DNA from: Oceanobacillus sp. HTM 045
GTDB lineage: Bacteria; Pseudomonadota; Alphaproteobacteria; Rhodobacterales; Rhodobacteraceae
Length of the DNA: 64,000 nucleotides
NCBI GenBank assembly: GCA_009733745.1
Contig: WNWL01000004.1
Location: forward strand, 126,001 to 190,000
Reading direction: 5' to 3'
Numbering within the stretch: the stretch's first letter is position 1; each line of letters opens with the position of its first letter. The notes under the pieces were generated by a model. The model saw only the letters and a list, made by a program, of their open reading frames with translations, had not been told where the DNA came from and ran no database searches. The position numbers and the translations under genes were made by a program. Positions 26,970-35,272 of the stretch are shown here, piece after piece.

Positions 26970-28637
26970 ATGTCGGATATCGAAATCGCCCGCGCGGCAA
27001 AAAAGAAGCCGATCCAGGAGGTCGGCGCGAAGCTGGGCATCGGGCCCGACGACATGCTGCCCTTCGGGCATGACAAGGCGAAGATCTCCGAGGACTTCAT
27101 CAAGTCGCTCGACGGCAAGCCGGACGGCCACCTCATCCTGGTGACGGCGATCAACCCGACCCCGGCGGGCGAGGGCAAGACCACCACCACCGTCGGCCTC
27201 GGCGACGGCCTGAACGCGATCGGCAAGAAGGCCGCGATCTGCATCCGCGAGGCCTCGCTCGGCCCGAACTTCGGCATGAAGGGCGGCGCCGCCGGCGGCG
27301 GCTACGCGCAGATCGTGCCGATGGAGGACATGAACCTCCACTTCACCGGCGACTTCCACGCGATCACCTCCGCCCACAACCTGCTGTCGGCGATGATCGA
27401 CAACCACATCTACTGGGGCAACGAGCTGGAGATCGACACCCGCCGCGTCGCGTGGCGCCGGGTGATGGACATGAACGACCGCGCGCTCCGGCAGATCGCC
27501 GGCCCGCTCGGCGGCGTCTCCAACGGCTTCACCCGCGAGATGGGCTTCGACATCACCGTCGCCTCCGAGGTCATGGCGATCCTCTGCCTCGCCACCGACC
27601 TGAAGGACCTCGAGAAGCGCCTCGGCGACATCATCGTCGCCTACCGCCGCGACCGTACGCCGGTCTACTGCCGCGACATCAAGGCCGACGGCGCGATGGC
27701 GGTGCTGCTGCAGCAGGCGATGCAGCCGAACCTGGTGCAGACGCTCGAGAACAACCCGGCCTTCGTGCACGGTGGCCCGTTCGCCAACATCGCGCATGGC
27801 TGCAACTCGGTCATCGCTACCAAGACCGCGCTGAAGCTCGCCGACTACGTCGTCACCGAGGCCGGCTTCGGCGCCGATCTCGGCGCCGAGAAGTTCATGG
27901 ACATCAAGTGCCGCAAGGCGGGTCTCAAGCCCGAGGCGGTGGTGATCGTCGCCACCGTCCGCGCGATGAAGATGAACGGCGGCGTCGCCAAGGCCGATCT
28001 CGGCACCGAGAACGTCGACGCGGTCAAGGCCGGCTGCGCCAATCTCGGCCGCCACATCGAGAACGTGGCCAAGTTCGGCGTGCCCGCGGTGGTCGGCATC
28101 AACCACTTCGTCACCGACACTGACGCTGAGGTGCAGGCGATCAAGGACTACTGCTCCGAGAAGGGTGTCGAGGCGATCCTCAACAAGCACTGGGCCGAGG
28201 GCGGCCAGGGCATCATCGACACCGCGAAGAAGGTGGTCGAGATCGTCGAGAGCGGCAAGGCGGCCTACAAGCCCCTCTACCCGGACGAGATGGGCCTGTT
28301 CGAGAAGCTCGAGACCATCGCGAAGGAAATCTACCGCGCCGACGGCGTGGTGGCCGACGACAAGATCAAGAAGCAGCTCAAGGACTGGGAGGACGCGGGC
28401 TACGGCAACCTGCCGATCTGCGTCGCCAAGACCCAGTATTCCTTCACCACCGACCCGAACAAGCGCGGCGCGCCGACCGGGTTCACCCTGCCGGTGCGCG
28501 AGGTGCGCCTTTCCGCCGGCGCGGGCTTCGTGGTGGCGATCTGCGGCGAGATCATGACCATGCCGGGCCTGCCGAAGAAGCCCGCCGCGGAGGTGATCCG
28601 CTTCAACGAGCAGGGCCTGATCGAGGGGCTGTTCTGA
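26970..28637 (+). CDS. fhs: Formate-tetrahydrofolate ligase
   Basis: A 555-residue enzyme that joins formate to tetrahydrofolate with ATP, giving 10-formyl-THF. The P-loop [11 protein letters not shown] lies near residue 64, and [20 protein letters not shown] is a family signature. It starts 25 nt after the formyltransferase gene behind AGGAG. In this cluster it would capture the formate made by the Oxc/Frc cycle for one-carbon assimilation or oxidation. Also known as ftfL in methylotrophs. Confidence 0.96.
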   Translation: MSDIEIARAAKKKPIQEVGAKLGIGPDDMLPFGHDKAKISEDFIKSLDGKPDGHLILVTAINPTPAGEGKTTTTVGLGDGLNAIGKKAAICIREASLGPNFGMKGGAAGGGYAQIVPMEDMNLHFTGDFHAITSAHNLLSAMIDNHIYWGNELEIDTRRVAWRRVMDMNDRALRQIAGPLGGVSNGFTREMGFDITVASEVMAILCLATDLKDLEKRLGDIIVAYRRDRTPVYCRDIKADGAMAVLLQQAMQPNLVQTLENNPAFVHGGPFANIAHGCNSVIATKTALKLADYVVTEAGFGADLGAEKFMDIKCRKAGLKPEAVVIVATVRAMKMNGGVAKADLGTENVDAVKAGCANLGRHIENVAKFGVPAVVGINHFVTDTDAEVQAIKDYCSEKGVEAILNKHWAEGGQGIIDTAKKVVEIVESGKAAYKPLYPDEMGLFEKLETIAKEIYRADGVVADDKIKKQLKDWEDAGYGNLPICVAKTQYSFTTDPNKRGAPTGFTLPVREVRLSAGAGFVVAICGEIMTMPGLPKKPAAEVIRFNEQGLIEGLF

Positions 28638-28663
28638 CGCCCCGCCCTGCATCCGCGAAAATC

Positions 28664-28688
28664 GGCGGGTCCCTCACCGGGGCCCGCC
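28664..28688 (+). terminator. Hairpin after fhs
   Basis: Arms GGCGGGTCCC and GGGGCCCGCC with a short loop, no T-run. It may partly separate the fhs transcript from the universal stress protein gene. Confidence 0.4.
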
Positions 28689-28763
28689 GCGACGACCAGT
28701 AGACGGCTAACCATAAGAAAGGGCCTCCATCGCGGGGCCCGCATTCATATCGGGAGGACGGCC

Positions 28764-29627
28764 ATGCCGATCGCGAAACTTCTCGTTCCGGTCAGGGGCG
28801 ACGGAAAGGGTGCAAACGTTCTGGCCCACGCGGCCGTGGTGGCGCGGCGCTTCAACGCGCATATTGCCGTGCTGCACTCCCGCCCCCAGCCGGACCAGAT
28901 GGTGCCCTTCGGGGTGCCGCTGCCCGCGTCCTACCGCGAGAAGCTGATGGATTCGGCCAAGACCCTCGCCGACGAGGAGGAAGGGCACCTCAAGGCGATC
29001 TTCGAGCGGACCGCCGCGGAGATGGGCCTGGAGATCGTCACCGAGGGCCTGCCGCCGCACGACCGCCCGTCGATCTCGTGGCACGAGGCGACCGGGAAAC
29101 AGATCGACACGATCCGGATTCACGGCCGCCTGGCGGACCTCGTGCTGGCCGCCCAGCCGGACAACGACCGCAACCTGGGGGCGAATACCCTCAAGTCGGC
29201 TCTCTTCGCCACGGGGCGTCCGGTGCTGATGTGTCCACCTAGTGAAAAAGCCCCCGAGACCATCGGGGAACGGATCGTGGTCGCCTGGGCCGGGACCGCC
29301 GAAAGCGCCCGCGCCGTGGCGCTCGGGATGGACCTGATCCAGGGCGCGGCGGAGGTCACGGTGCTGACCCTCGGGTCGGCCGACGGCGGCGCCCCGGCGG
29401 ACGAGCTGGTGGACTACCTCGCCCTGCGCGGCGTGACCGCCCGCCACCACAACGCGCCGCAGAAGGGCGACGTGGGCGAAGCCCTTGTTGCACATACGAA
29501 ATCTCTCGGTGGCGACCTGCTCCTGATGGGCGCCTACAGCCGCAGCCATTTCTCGGAAACGGTGTTCGGCGGGGCAACGCAATCGGTGATAGACGAGGCC
29601 GATATCCCGGTGGTGCTGGTACATTGA
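28764..29627 (+). CDS. Tandem-domain universal stress protein
   Basis: A 287-residue UspA-family protein with two domains. The first begins AKLLVPVRGDGKGANVLAHA; the second begins ERIVVAWAGTAESARAV near residue 170 and ends with the ATP-loop-like GAYSRSHFSETVFGGATQSV. Such proteins bind ATP or adenylated ligands and modulate metabolism under stress. It lies between fhs and the TTT transporter in the same direction, so it is probably co-regulated with oxalate use. A partner is unknown. Confidence 0.85.
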   Translation: MPIAKLLVPVRGDGKGANVLAHAAVVARRFNAHIAVLHSRPQPDQMVPFGVPLPASYREKLMDSAKTLADEEEGHLKAIFERTAAEMGLEIVTEGLPPHDRPSISWHEATGKQIDTIRIHGRLADLVLAAQPDNDRNLGANTLKSALFATGRPVLMCPPSEKAPETIGERIVVAWAGTAESARAVALGMDLIQGAAEVTVLTLGSADGGAPADELVDYLALRGVTARHHNAPQKGDVGEALVAHTKSLGGDLLLMGAYSRSHFSETVFGGATQSVIDEADIPVVLVH

Positions 29628-29668
29628 GGGCCGGAACCTCTCGATCTGTGGAATTGCCGATATCGCCA

Positions 29669-29698
29669 TTGACAATTCCGATCAGGGGTTCCTAATCT
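29669..29698 (+). promoter_or_regulatory. Sigma-70 promoter of the TTT transporter operon
   Basis: A perfect TTGACA (29669-29674) and TAATCT (29693-29698) with an 18-nt spacer, placed just upstream of the GntR-type palindrome. It is one of the best promoter matches in the window. Confidence 0.75.
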
Positions 29699-29706
29699 CA
29701 GGTCTG

Positions 29707-29716
29707 TGGTATACCA
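29707..29716. promoter_or_regulatory. GntR/FCD-type operator at the TTT operon promoter
   Basis: TGGTATACCA is a perfect palindrome, one base different from the core of the site before the regulator gene. It starts 9 nt after the -10 box, over the expected transcription start, so binding would block initiation. Confidence 0.75.
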
Positions 29717-29832
29717 TAGGCCACGCGGGAAAAGGCGGCAGTCTTGTCACTGGACGAACCGAGCAGCCCCGCACAATCATAAGAATACGTGCCGGGTCGA
29801 ACCGAGGCCTGGCCAACCTAAGGGAGAAGATA

Positions 29833-30810
29833 ATGCAACTGAACAGACGCAACATGCTTGCCCTGACCGGTGCCACCGCCCTCACGTCGGTGGGCGGCGG
29901 ACTGGCACGCGCGGCGGCGTGGGAACCGAACAAGCCGGTCGAGTTCATCATCATGGCCGGCAAGGGCGGCGGCGCCGACAAGATGGCCCGCCTCATGCAG
30001 TCGATCGTCGAGTCCAAGGGCATGTCCCCGCGTCCGCTCGTGCCGCAGAACAAGCCCGGCGGCACCGGCGCCGAGGCGCTGGTCCACATGAACACGGTCG
30101 GCGACCCTGACCACGCGATCATGGTGACGCTGAACTCGTTCTTCACCACCCCGCTGCGTCAGCCCGATCTCGGCGTCGACATCATGGGCTTCGCCCCGGT
30201 CGCCCGCATGGCCGAGGACACCTTCCTCCTCTGGGTCCACAAGGACGAGGGCATCACCACCTTCGAGCAGTATCTCGAGGTGGCCAAGTCGCGCGGCGCC
30301 GACTGGATCATGGGCGGCACCGGCAAGGCGTCGGAAGACAACATCGTCACCGACTTCCTCAACGGCGAGTTCGGCCTCGACATGACCTACGTCCCGTACA
30401 AGGGCGGCGGCGCCGTGGCCAAGGACCTCGCGGGGCGCCAGATCACCTCGTCGGTCAACAACCCGTCCGAGGCCCTGGGCTTCTACGAGTCGGGCGACGT
30501 GATCCCGATCGTCGCCTTCACCGACGAGCGCCTGCCGATGTTCCCGGACGTCCCGACGCTCAAGGAGAAGGGCACCGACTTCGTCTACTACATGCAGCGG
30601 GCCGTGGTCGGCGCGCCGGGCATGTCGGACGACGCGCTCGCCTTCTACACCGACCTGTTCAAGCAGGTCTTCGACTCCAAGGAGTGGCAGGACTACCGCT
30701 CCGCCAAGTCGCTGCTCGGCGACTTCATGGCCGGTGACGACCTCCGCGCCTACTGGCAGGCCCAGCGGGACCGCCACGAGAGCATCCTCAAGGCGGCCGG
30801 CCAGATCTGA
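29833..30810 (+). CDS. TTT transporter periplasmic solute-binding protein (TctC family)
   Basis: A 325-residue Bug/TctC-type receptor of a tripartite tricarboxylate transporter. The signal sequence has twin Arg (NRRNMLALTGATAL) and ends near LARAAA, so Tat export is possible. IIMAGKGGGADKMARLMQ and NKPGGTGAEALVHM are the ligand loop regions. AGGGAG precedes the ATG. It is the first gene of a three-gene transporter within the oxalate block, making oxalate or a related short dicarboxylate the likely ligand; this is inferred from context. Confidence 0.92.
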   Translation: MQLNRRNMLALTGATALTSVGGGLARAAAWEPNKPVEFIIMAGKGGGADKMARLMQSIVESKGMSPRPLVPQNKPGGTGAEALVHMNTVGDPDHAIMVTLNSFFTTPLRQPDLGVDIMGFAPVARMAEDTFLLWVHKDEGITTFEQYLEVAKSRGADWIMGGTGKASEDNIVTDFLNGEFGLDMTYVPYKGGGAVAKDLAGRQITSSVNNPSEALGFYESGDVIPIVAFTDERLPMFPDVPTLKEKGTDFVYYMQRAVVGAPGMSDDALAFYTDLFKQVFDSKEWQDYRSAKSLLGDFMAGDDLRAYWQAQRDRHESILKAAGQI

Positions 30811-30823
30811 GCCACGCCTTGCA

Positions 30824-30849
30824 CGCACGCGCCCCGCGGGGCGCGTGCG
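30824..30849. other. Perfect 26-bp palindrome between the receptor and small permease genes
   Basis: CGCACGCGCCCCG followed directly by its exact complement. As RNA it would form a very stable hairpin 14 nt after the receptor stop, probably protecting the receptor message or reducing read-through to the membrane genes. Confidence 0.65.
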
Positions 30850-30872
30850 GACCATATCCTGGAGAGATCACA

Positions 30873-31415
30873 ATGCGGAAAGCCGAGATCATCGGCGCGA
30901 TCGTCTTCGCGCTGTTCTCGATCTACCTGATGTGGAAGTCGGGCGAGGTTGCCTCCTGGGACACCGCCGGTCGCTTCTCGAACCTGTGGTTCAACGAATA
31001 CGGCGAGCCCGAGACCGGCTTCTGGCCCTTCGCGCTCTCGGTCATCATGTTCATCTGCTGCATCTGGATCGGCGTGAACTGGTGGCGCCGCACCTCGCCC
31101 CCGTCGCGGTCGACCGACATCTTCCTCGACCGCTTCGGCATCAACATGCTGATCACCGTGGTCGGCGGCGTGGTCGCCTTCGTCGCGCTCAGCTCGATCA
31201 TCTCGATGTACTTCGCGATGACGCTGTTCCTGATCTACTACATCGGCATCCTCGGGCGTAACCGCTGGGTCACGACCCTGTCCGTCGCGCTGGGTGCGCC
31301 GGTGGTCACCTTCCTCTTCTTCGAATGGCAGATGCGGATCGTGCTGCCCAAGGGCTACGCCGAACCCGTGTTCCTGCCGCTCTACGACATCTTCCTGAAC
31401 ACCGGCGCAAGCTGA
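30873..31415 (+). CDS. TTT transporter small membrane subunit (TctB family)
   Basis: A 180-residue protein with four predicted hydrophobic helices: IIGAIVFALFSIYLMW, FALSVIMFICCIWIGV, INMLITVVGGVVAFVALS and MTLFLIYYIGILG. The length and topology fit TctB subunits. The start MRKAEIIGA follows GGAGAG; a frame beginning 18 codons earlier runs through the palindrome and is less likely. It lies between the receptor and the large permease. Confidence 0.9.
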   Translation: MRKAEIIGAIVFALFSIYLMWKSGEVASWDTAGRFSNLWFNEYGEPETGFWPFALSVIMFICCIWIGVNWWRRTSPPSRSTDIFLDRFGINMLITVVGGVVAFVALSSIISMYFAMTLFLIYYIGILGRNRWVTTLSVALGAPVVTFLFFEWQMRIVLPKGYAEPVFLPLYDIFLNTGAS

Positions 31416-31458
31416 CGCCAGGCTGCGCACGGCTACCCCGGACCGACACGAGGCTGCA

Positions 31459-32979
31459 ATGGAAGTGCTCACGCTACTCTGGGACGGAATCCTGACGGCC
31501 TTCGAGCCGCAGAACCTCCTCCTCATGTTCATCGGTGTGACCGCCGGCCTGTTCATCGGCGCGATGCCGGGGCTCGGCTCGGTCAACGGCGTGGCGATCC
31601 TGCTGCCCGCGACCTTCCTGGTCCCGCCGACCTCCGCCCTGATCTTCCTCGCCGCGATCTACTACGGCGCAATGTACGGAGGTGCGATATCCTCCGTTAC
31701 ACTGGGAATACCAGGGGCATCGACAGCGGTCGCGACGACATTCGACGGCAGGCCGCTGGCCCTGAAGGGCCGGGCGGACCGCGCCCTCGTCACCGCCGCG
31801 CTCGCCTCCTTCATCGGCGGCACGGTGGCAAACCTGCTGTTCACCGGCTTCGCCCCGCCGCTCGCCAGCGTGGCGCTGAGGTTCGGCCCGCCCGAGACCT
31901 TCGCGCTGATGCTGCTGGCCTTCTCCACCTTCGTCGGCCTCGGCGGCGACGACGTGCCCAAGACGATCTTCTCGGTCGCCTTCGGCCTGCTGCTCGCGAC
32001 CGTCGGCGCCGACCCGGTCGAGGGCACGCCGCGGCTGATGTTCTTCGGGCTCGAGGCGTTCCGCGCCAACATCAACTTCCTGGTGCTCGCCATCGGCGTC
32101 TACGGCATCGGCGAGATGCTCTGGACCATCAACTCGACCCGCAACAAGGTCACGATGACCGAGGCCAAGATCTCCGCCAAGGGCATCGTCGACAGCGCCA
32201 AGGAGGCGTCGGGCGCTTGGCGCGGCACCGCCATCGGCTCGTTCCTCGGCTTCTTCGTCGGCATCCTGCCGGCGGCGGGCGCCACGCCGGGCTCGCTGAT
32301 GGCCTACGGCATCACCAAGATGACCTCGAAGAAGCCGGAGGAGTTCGGCAAGGGCTCGCTCGACGGCGTCGCGGCGCCGGAGGCGGCGAATAACTCCGCC
32401 TCCACCGGCTCGATGCTGCCGATGCTGACGCTGGGCATCCCCGGCTCGCCGACCACGGCGATCCTGCTCGGCGGCATGGTCCTCTGGCAGCTGGAACCGG
32501 GGCCGCGGATGTTCTCCGACCGGGCCGACATCGTCTGGCCGCTGATCGGGTCGTTCTACGTCTCCAACCTGATCGCCGTGGTCGTGAACCTCGCCTTCAT
32601 CCCGCTCTTCCTGTGGATGCTGCGGATGCCCTTCACGATCCTCGCGCCGATCATCTTCGTCCTGTCGATCGTCGGCGGCTACGCGGCGACCGAGAAGATC
32701 TACGATGTCTGGCTGATCGTCATCTTCGGCGTGCTGGCGTTCTTCATGCGCAAGCTCGACTACCCGGTCGCGCCGATGGTGCTGGCCATCGTGCTCGGGC
32801 CGATCACCGAGGAGACCTTCCGGCAGACGCTGACCCGCTCGCGCGGCGATTTCGGGGCCTTCTTCGAAAGCGCCATCGCCGCGCCGATCATCATCATCGC
32901 GCTGCTGCTGATCTTCATGCCGCTGATCAAGTCGATCTGGCGCAAGCTCAGGCCACGAAAGGCGCGGGAAGGCACCTGA
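31459..32979 (+). CDS. TTT transporter large membrane subunit (TctA family)
   Basis: A 506-residue permease with about eleven hydrophobic helices. Family marks are FIGAMPGLGSVNGVAILLP near residue 35, the YYGAMYGGAISSVTLGIPGA segment and the second-half GILPAAGATPGS and EAANNSASTGSMLPMLTLGI, which form the paired substrate motifs. The end is basic (KSIWRKLRPRKAREGT). It closes the transporter operon, and a terminator follows 30 nt later. Confidence 0.93.
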   Translation: MEVLTLLWDGILTAFEPQNLLLMFIGVTAGLFIGAMPGLGSVNGVAILLPATFLVPPTSALIFLAAIYYGAMYGGAISSVTLGIPGASTAVATTFDGRPLALKGRADRALVTAALASFIGGTVANLLFTGFAPPLASVALRFGPPETFALMLLAFSTFVGLGGDDVPKTIFSVAFGLLLATVGADPVEGTPRLMFFGLEAFRANINFLVLAIGVYGIGEMLWTINSTRNKVTMTEAKISAKGIVDSAKEASGAWRGTAIGSFLGFFVGILPAAGATPGSLMAYGITKMTSKKPEEFGKGSLDGVAAPEAANNSASTGSMLPMLTLGIPGSPTTAILLGGMVLWQLEPGPRMFSDRADIVWPLIGSFYVSNLIAVVVNLAFIPLFLWMLRMPFTILAPIIFVLSIVGGYAATEKIYDVWLIVIFGVLAFFMRKLDYPVAPMVLAIVLGPITEETFRQTLTRSRGDFGAFFESAIAAPIIIIALLLIFMPLIKSIWRKLRPRKAREGT

Positions 32980-33008
32980 CCGGCGCGCAGGATTGCCGGC
33001 AAGGCGGG

Positions 33009-33044
33009 GAGCCACGCGGGAAACCGCGTGGCTCTCTCCGTTCT
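33009..33044 (+). terminator. Terminator of the TTT operon
   Basis: An 11-bp perfect stem, GAGCCACGCGG and complement, closed by a GAAA loop and followed by a pyrimidine-rich TCTCCGTTCT tail. It suggests that the PanE-like gene after it uses its own promoter or read-through. Confidence 0.7.
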
Positions 33045-33185
33045 GGGAGGCTCCCCCGCGGCCCTTGACGGCAGCGCCGCCCCAGGGCTTCCCCGCCGCG
33101 CCCGGAGCCTGTATCGGGGCCAGTGCGGCGGGCGGTCGCGGCGGTTCGGTGCGGCGGTCCGCTTTCGGGATGATGGGAGATGCCC

Positions 33186-34190
33186 ATGAAGATCTGCGTT
33201 TTCGGCGCCGGGGCGATCGGCGGCGTCATCGCCGCGGGCCTCGCGCGGGTCCCCGGCACGGAGCTTTCGGTGGTCGCCCGCGGCGCGCACATGCAGGCGA
33301 TCCGCGACCGCGGCCTCACCATCCTCCGCGGCGAGGAGGAGACCGCCACCCCCGTCACCGTCTCCGACGACCCCGCCGCCCTCGGCCCGCAGGACGCGGT
33401 GCTGGTCTGCCTCAAGGCCCACCAGGCATGGGCCTCGGCCGAGGCCATGCTGCCCCTGCTCGGGCCGGAGACCGCGCTCGTCACCTGCCAGAACGGCCTG
33501 CCGTGGTGGTATTTCCACGGCGTCGGCGGCCCGCTCGAAGGCCGCCATCTCGACGCGGTGGACCGCGGACGGCGGCAGTGGGACCTGCTCGGCCCCGGCC
33601 GCGCCATCGGCTGCTCGATCTTCCTCGCCGCCGAGACGGTCGCGCCCGGCGTGATCCGCCACATCTCCGGCGACCGCTTCGCCCTCGGCGAGCCAGACGG
33701 CTCCGCCTCGCCGCGCATCACCCGCATCGCCGCCGCGCTGGAGGCCGCGGGCTTCCGCGCGCCGATCCTCGACGACATCCGCACCGAGCTCTGGTTCAAG
33801 CTCTGGGGCAATCTCTGCTTCAACCCGGTCTCGGCGCTGACCGGCGGCACGCTCGACGTGCTCGCCGAGGATCCCGGCACCCGCGCCACCTGCCGCGCGA
33901 TGATGCTGGAGGCCGAACGAATCGCCGCCGCCCTCGGCATCTCCTTTCCGGTCCCGGTCGACGTGCGTCTGGAGAACGCCCGCAAGGTCGGCGCGCACCG
34001 CACCTCGATGCTGCAGGACCTCGAGGCCGGCAAGGCGATGGAGATCGACGCCCTCGTCACCGCCGTGCAGGAAACCGGCCGCCTCACCGGCATCGAGACC
34101 CCGGCGATCGACACCGTCCTCGCCCTCGTCCGCCAGCTCGGCCGCAACCGGGGCCTCTACCCGACCTATCCGGAGGATGCGGCGGGGTAG
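33186..34190 (+). CDS. PanE/ApbA-family reductase, possibly oxalyl-CoA reductase
   Basis: A 334-residue protein of the 2-dehydropantoate 2-reductase family. The N-terminal NADP motif is CVFGAGAIGG, followed by QNGLPWWY and the C-terminal helical domain with LWFKLWGNLCFNP and the RTSMLQDLEAGKAMEIDAL signature. The ATG chosen has GGGAG at the right distance; another ATG lies 6 nt upstream. It follows the oxalate transporter. In Methylobacterium extorquens a PanE-annotated protein (PanE2) was reported as an oxalyl-CoA reductase making glyoxylate, so this role is plausible; pantothenate synthesis is the alternative. Confidence 0.82.
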   Translation: MKICVFGAGAIGGVIAAGLARVPGTELSVVARGAHMQAIRDRGLTILRGEEETATPVTVSDDPAALGPQDAVLVCLKAHQAWASAEAMLPLLGPETALVTCQNGLPWWYFHGVGGPLEGRHLDAVDRGRRQWDLLGPGRAIGCSIFLAAETVAPGVIRHISGDRFALGEPDGSASPRITRIAAALEAAGFRAPILDDIRTELWFKLWGNLCFNPVSALTGGTLDVLAEDPGTRATCRAMMLEAERIAAALGISFPVPVDVRLENARKVGAHRTSMLQDLEAGKAMEIDALVTAVQETGRLTGIETPAIDTVLALVRQLGRNRGLYPTYPEDAAG

Positions 34191-34206
34191 GGGGGCACGC
34201 CGTTCA

Positions 34207-34375
34207 ACCGCCAGCCCGGGCGACCAGCCCGGGCCACGACCGGCCCTCCCCCGGGCCGGGCGTTCTGCAACGCTGCAAGCCGCTCAAGCCTCGGGAGGGG
34301 CCGCCGACATAAACCAAGCAGGCCCCGCGAAGCACCACGCCCGCCCAGGGCCGGTCGTGGCCCTCCGCGATGACC
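34207..34375 (-). repeat. Dispersed 175-bp intergenic element, copy F
   Basis: Minus-oriented copy with the GCCCGGGCGACCAGCCCGGGC terminal stem shared with E and G. It fills the gap between the convergent PanE-like gene and the Cys-rich gene fragment. Confidence 0.83.
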
Positions 34376-34400
34376 ACGGACGTTCAGAGCCCGTGAGCCC

Positions 34401-34748
34401 CTACTTCGCCGCCGGCTCCGGCGGAATGCCCGCCTCCGTGCAGGCCGGGCCGAAGGACGTGCCGCAGCGGTCCTCGACGCAGATGCACATGCAGTCCTGC
34501 ATGTCGCCCACCGGCTGGTCCTCGAAGATGCATTCGTCGGCGCAGTCGTTCAGGCAGCTCCCGCCGCCCTCGGCCTTCAGCGACAGTCCGCCCACCGGCT
34601 CGATCAGCGACGCCGCCGCCAGCGTGCCGAGCCTCCGGGCGATCTCCGGCTCGAAACCGCAGTCCTGCTCGAAGAAGGCGTCCAGCTCCGCCACCGTCTC
34701 CAGCAGGTTCATGTGCGGGCCGTTGATGTTGTGGATCTTGCACGGCAC
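34401..34748 (-). pseudogene. Cys-rich C-terminal half of a broken lipoprotein gene
   Basis: About 115 codons from a GTG, ending in a cysteine cluster (SCLNDCADEC and DCMCICVEDRCG). The first residues, PCKIHNINGPHMNLLETV, look like the middle of a protein rather than a start, and there is no ribosome binding site. The upstream lipoprotein frame runs into this region in a different frame and ends nearby. The two halves therefore probably formed one gene, split by a one-base frameshift between about 34742 and 34790. A sequencing error, a real mutation or a programmed shift are all possible. Confidence 0.6.
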
Positions 34749-35113
34749 GTCGCGCTGCTCGCCGCCTGCTGCATCCGGCAGGTGTCGTCATAGGCGTGCA
34801 TCCGCCGCGCGACGAAATCGAACGCGGCCGATTCGACGATGATCGCGATCGGCCCCGGCGGGATGAACTTCGAATTGTCGAAGGTCGGCAGCACCGGGTG
34901 GGTCGGGTTGAACGCCCACTCCCCGCCGTCGCCCGTCACGGTCTGGAAGTCGCCCACGCTGTCGCAGGTCCAGATCCGCACGTCCGCCCCCGCCACGGGC
35001 TCGCCCCCGTCGCGGACAATCCCGCCGGTACAGCCCGCGAGCAGCGCGCCGGCGGCGATCAGGAGATGGCTGGAGAAGGTTCGGAAACGGAAGTCGTTCT
35101 GAAATCGGGTCAT
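34709..35113 (-). pseudogene. N-terminal half of a Cys-rich lipoprotein (frameshifted)
   Basis: Starts MTRFQND after GAGGGG, with a lipoprotein signal LLIAAGALLAGC. The mature part GIVRDGGEPVAGADVRIWTC resembles a carboxypeptidase-regulatory-like beta-sandwich domain, with Cys pairs continuing into YDDTCRMQQAA. After that the frame turns to low-complexity Ser/Thr/Arg and stops. The downstream frame at 34401 carries a sensible continuation. A 34-residue overlap of the two frames and the lack of a start in the second support a frameshift. The intact protein would be an outer-surface or periplasmic lipoprotein of unknown role. Confidence 0.6.
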
Positions 35114-35272
35114 GAATGCCCCCTCGAATGAAATGAATCGGGGTACAGCACGCAAAGAATAGTCAGCCGCAATCAATCGGCCGGATAATCGTTCGCAAAT
35201 ATTGGGAAAGCATAACAGCCAGACGGCCCGCGCGCAATGCGGGCCGCCCGGGTGCCTCCGCCGGTCAGCCGG

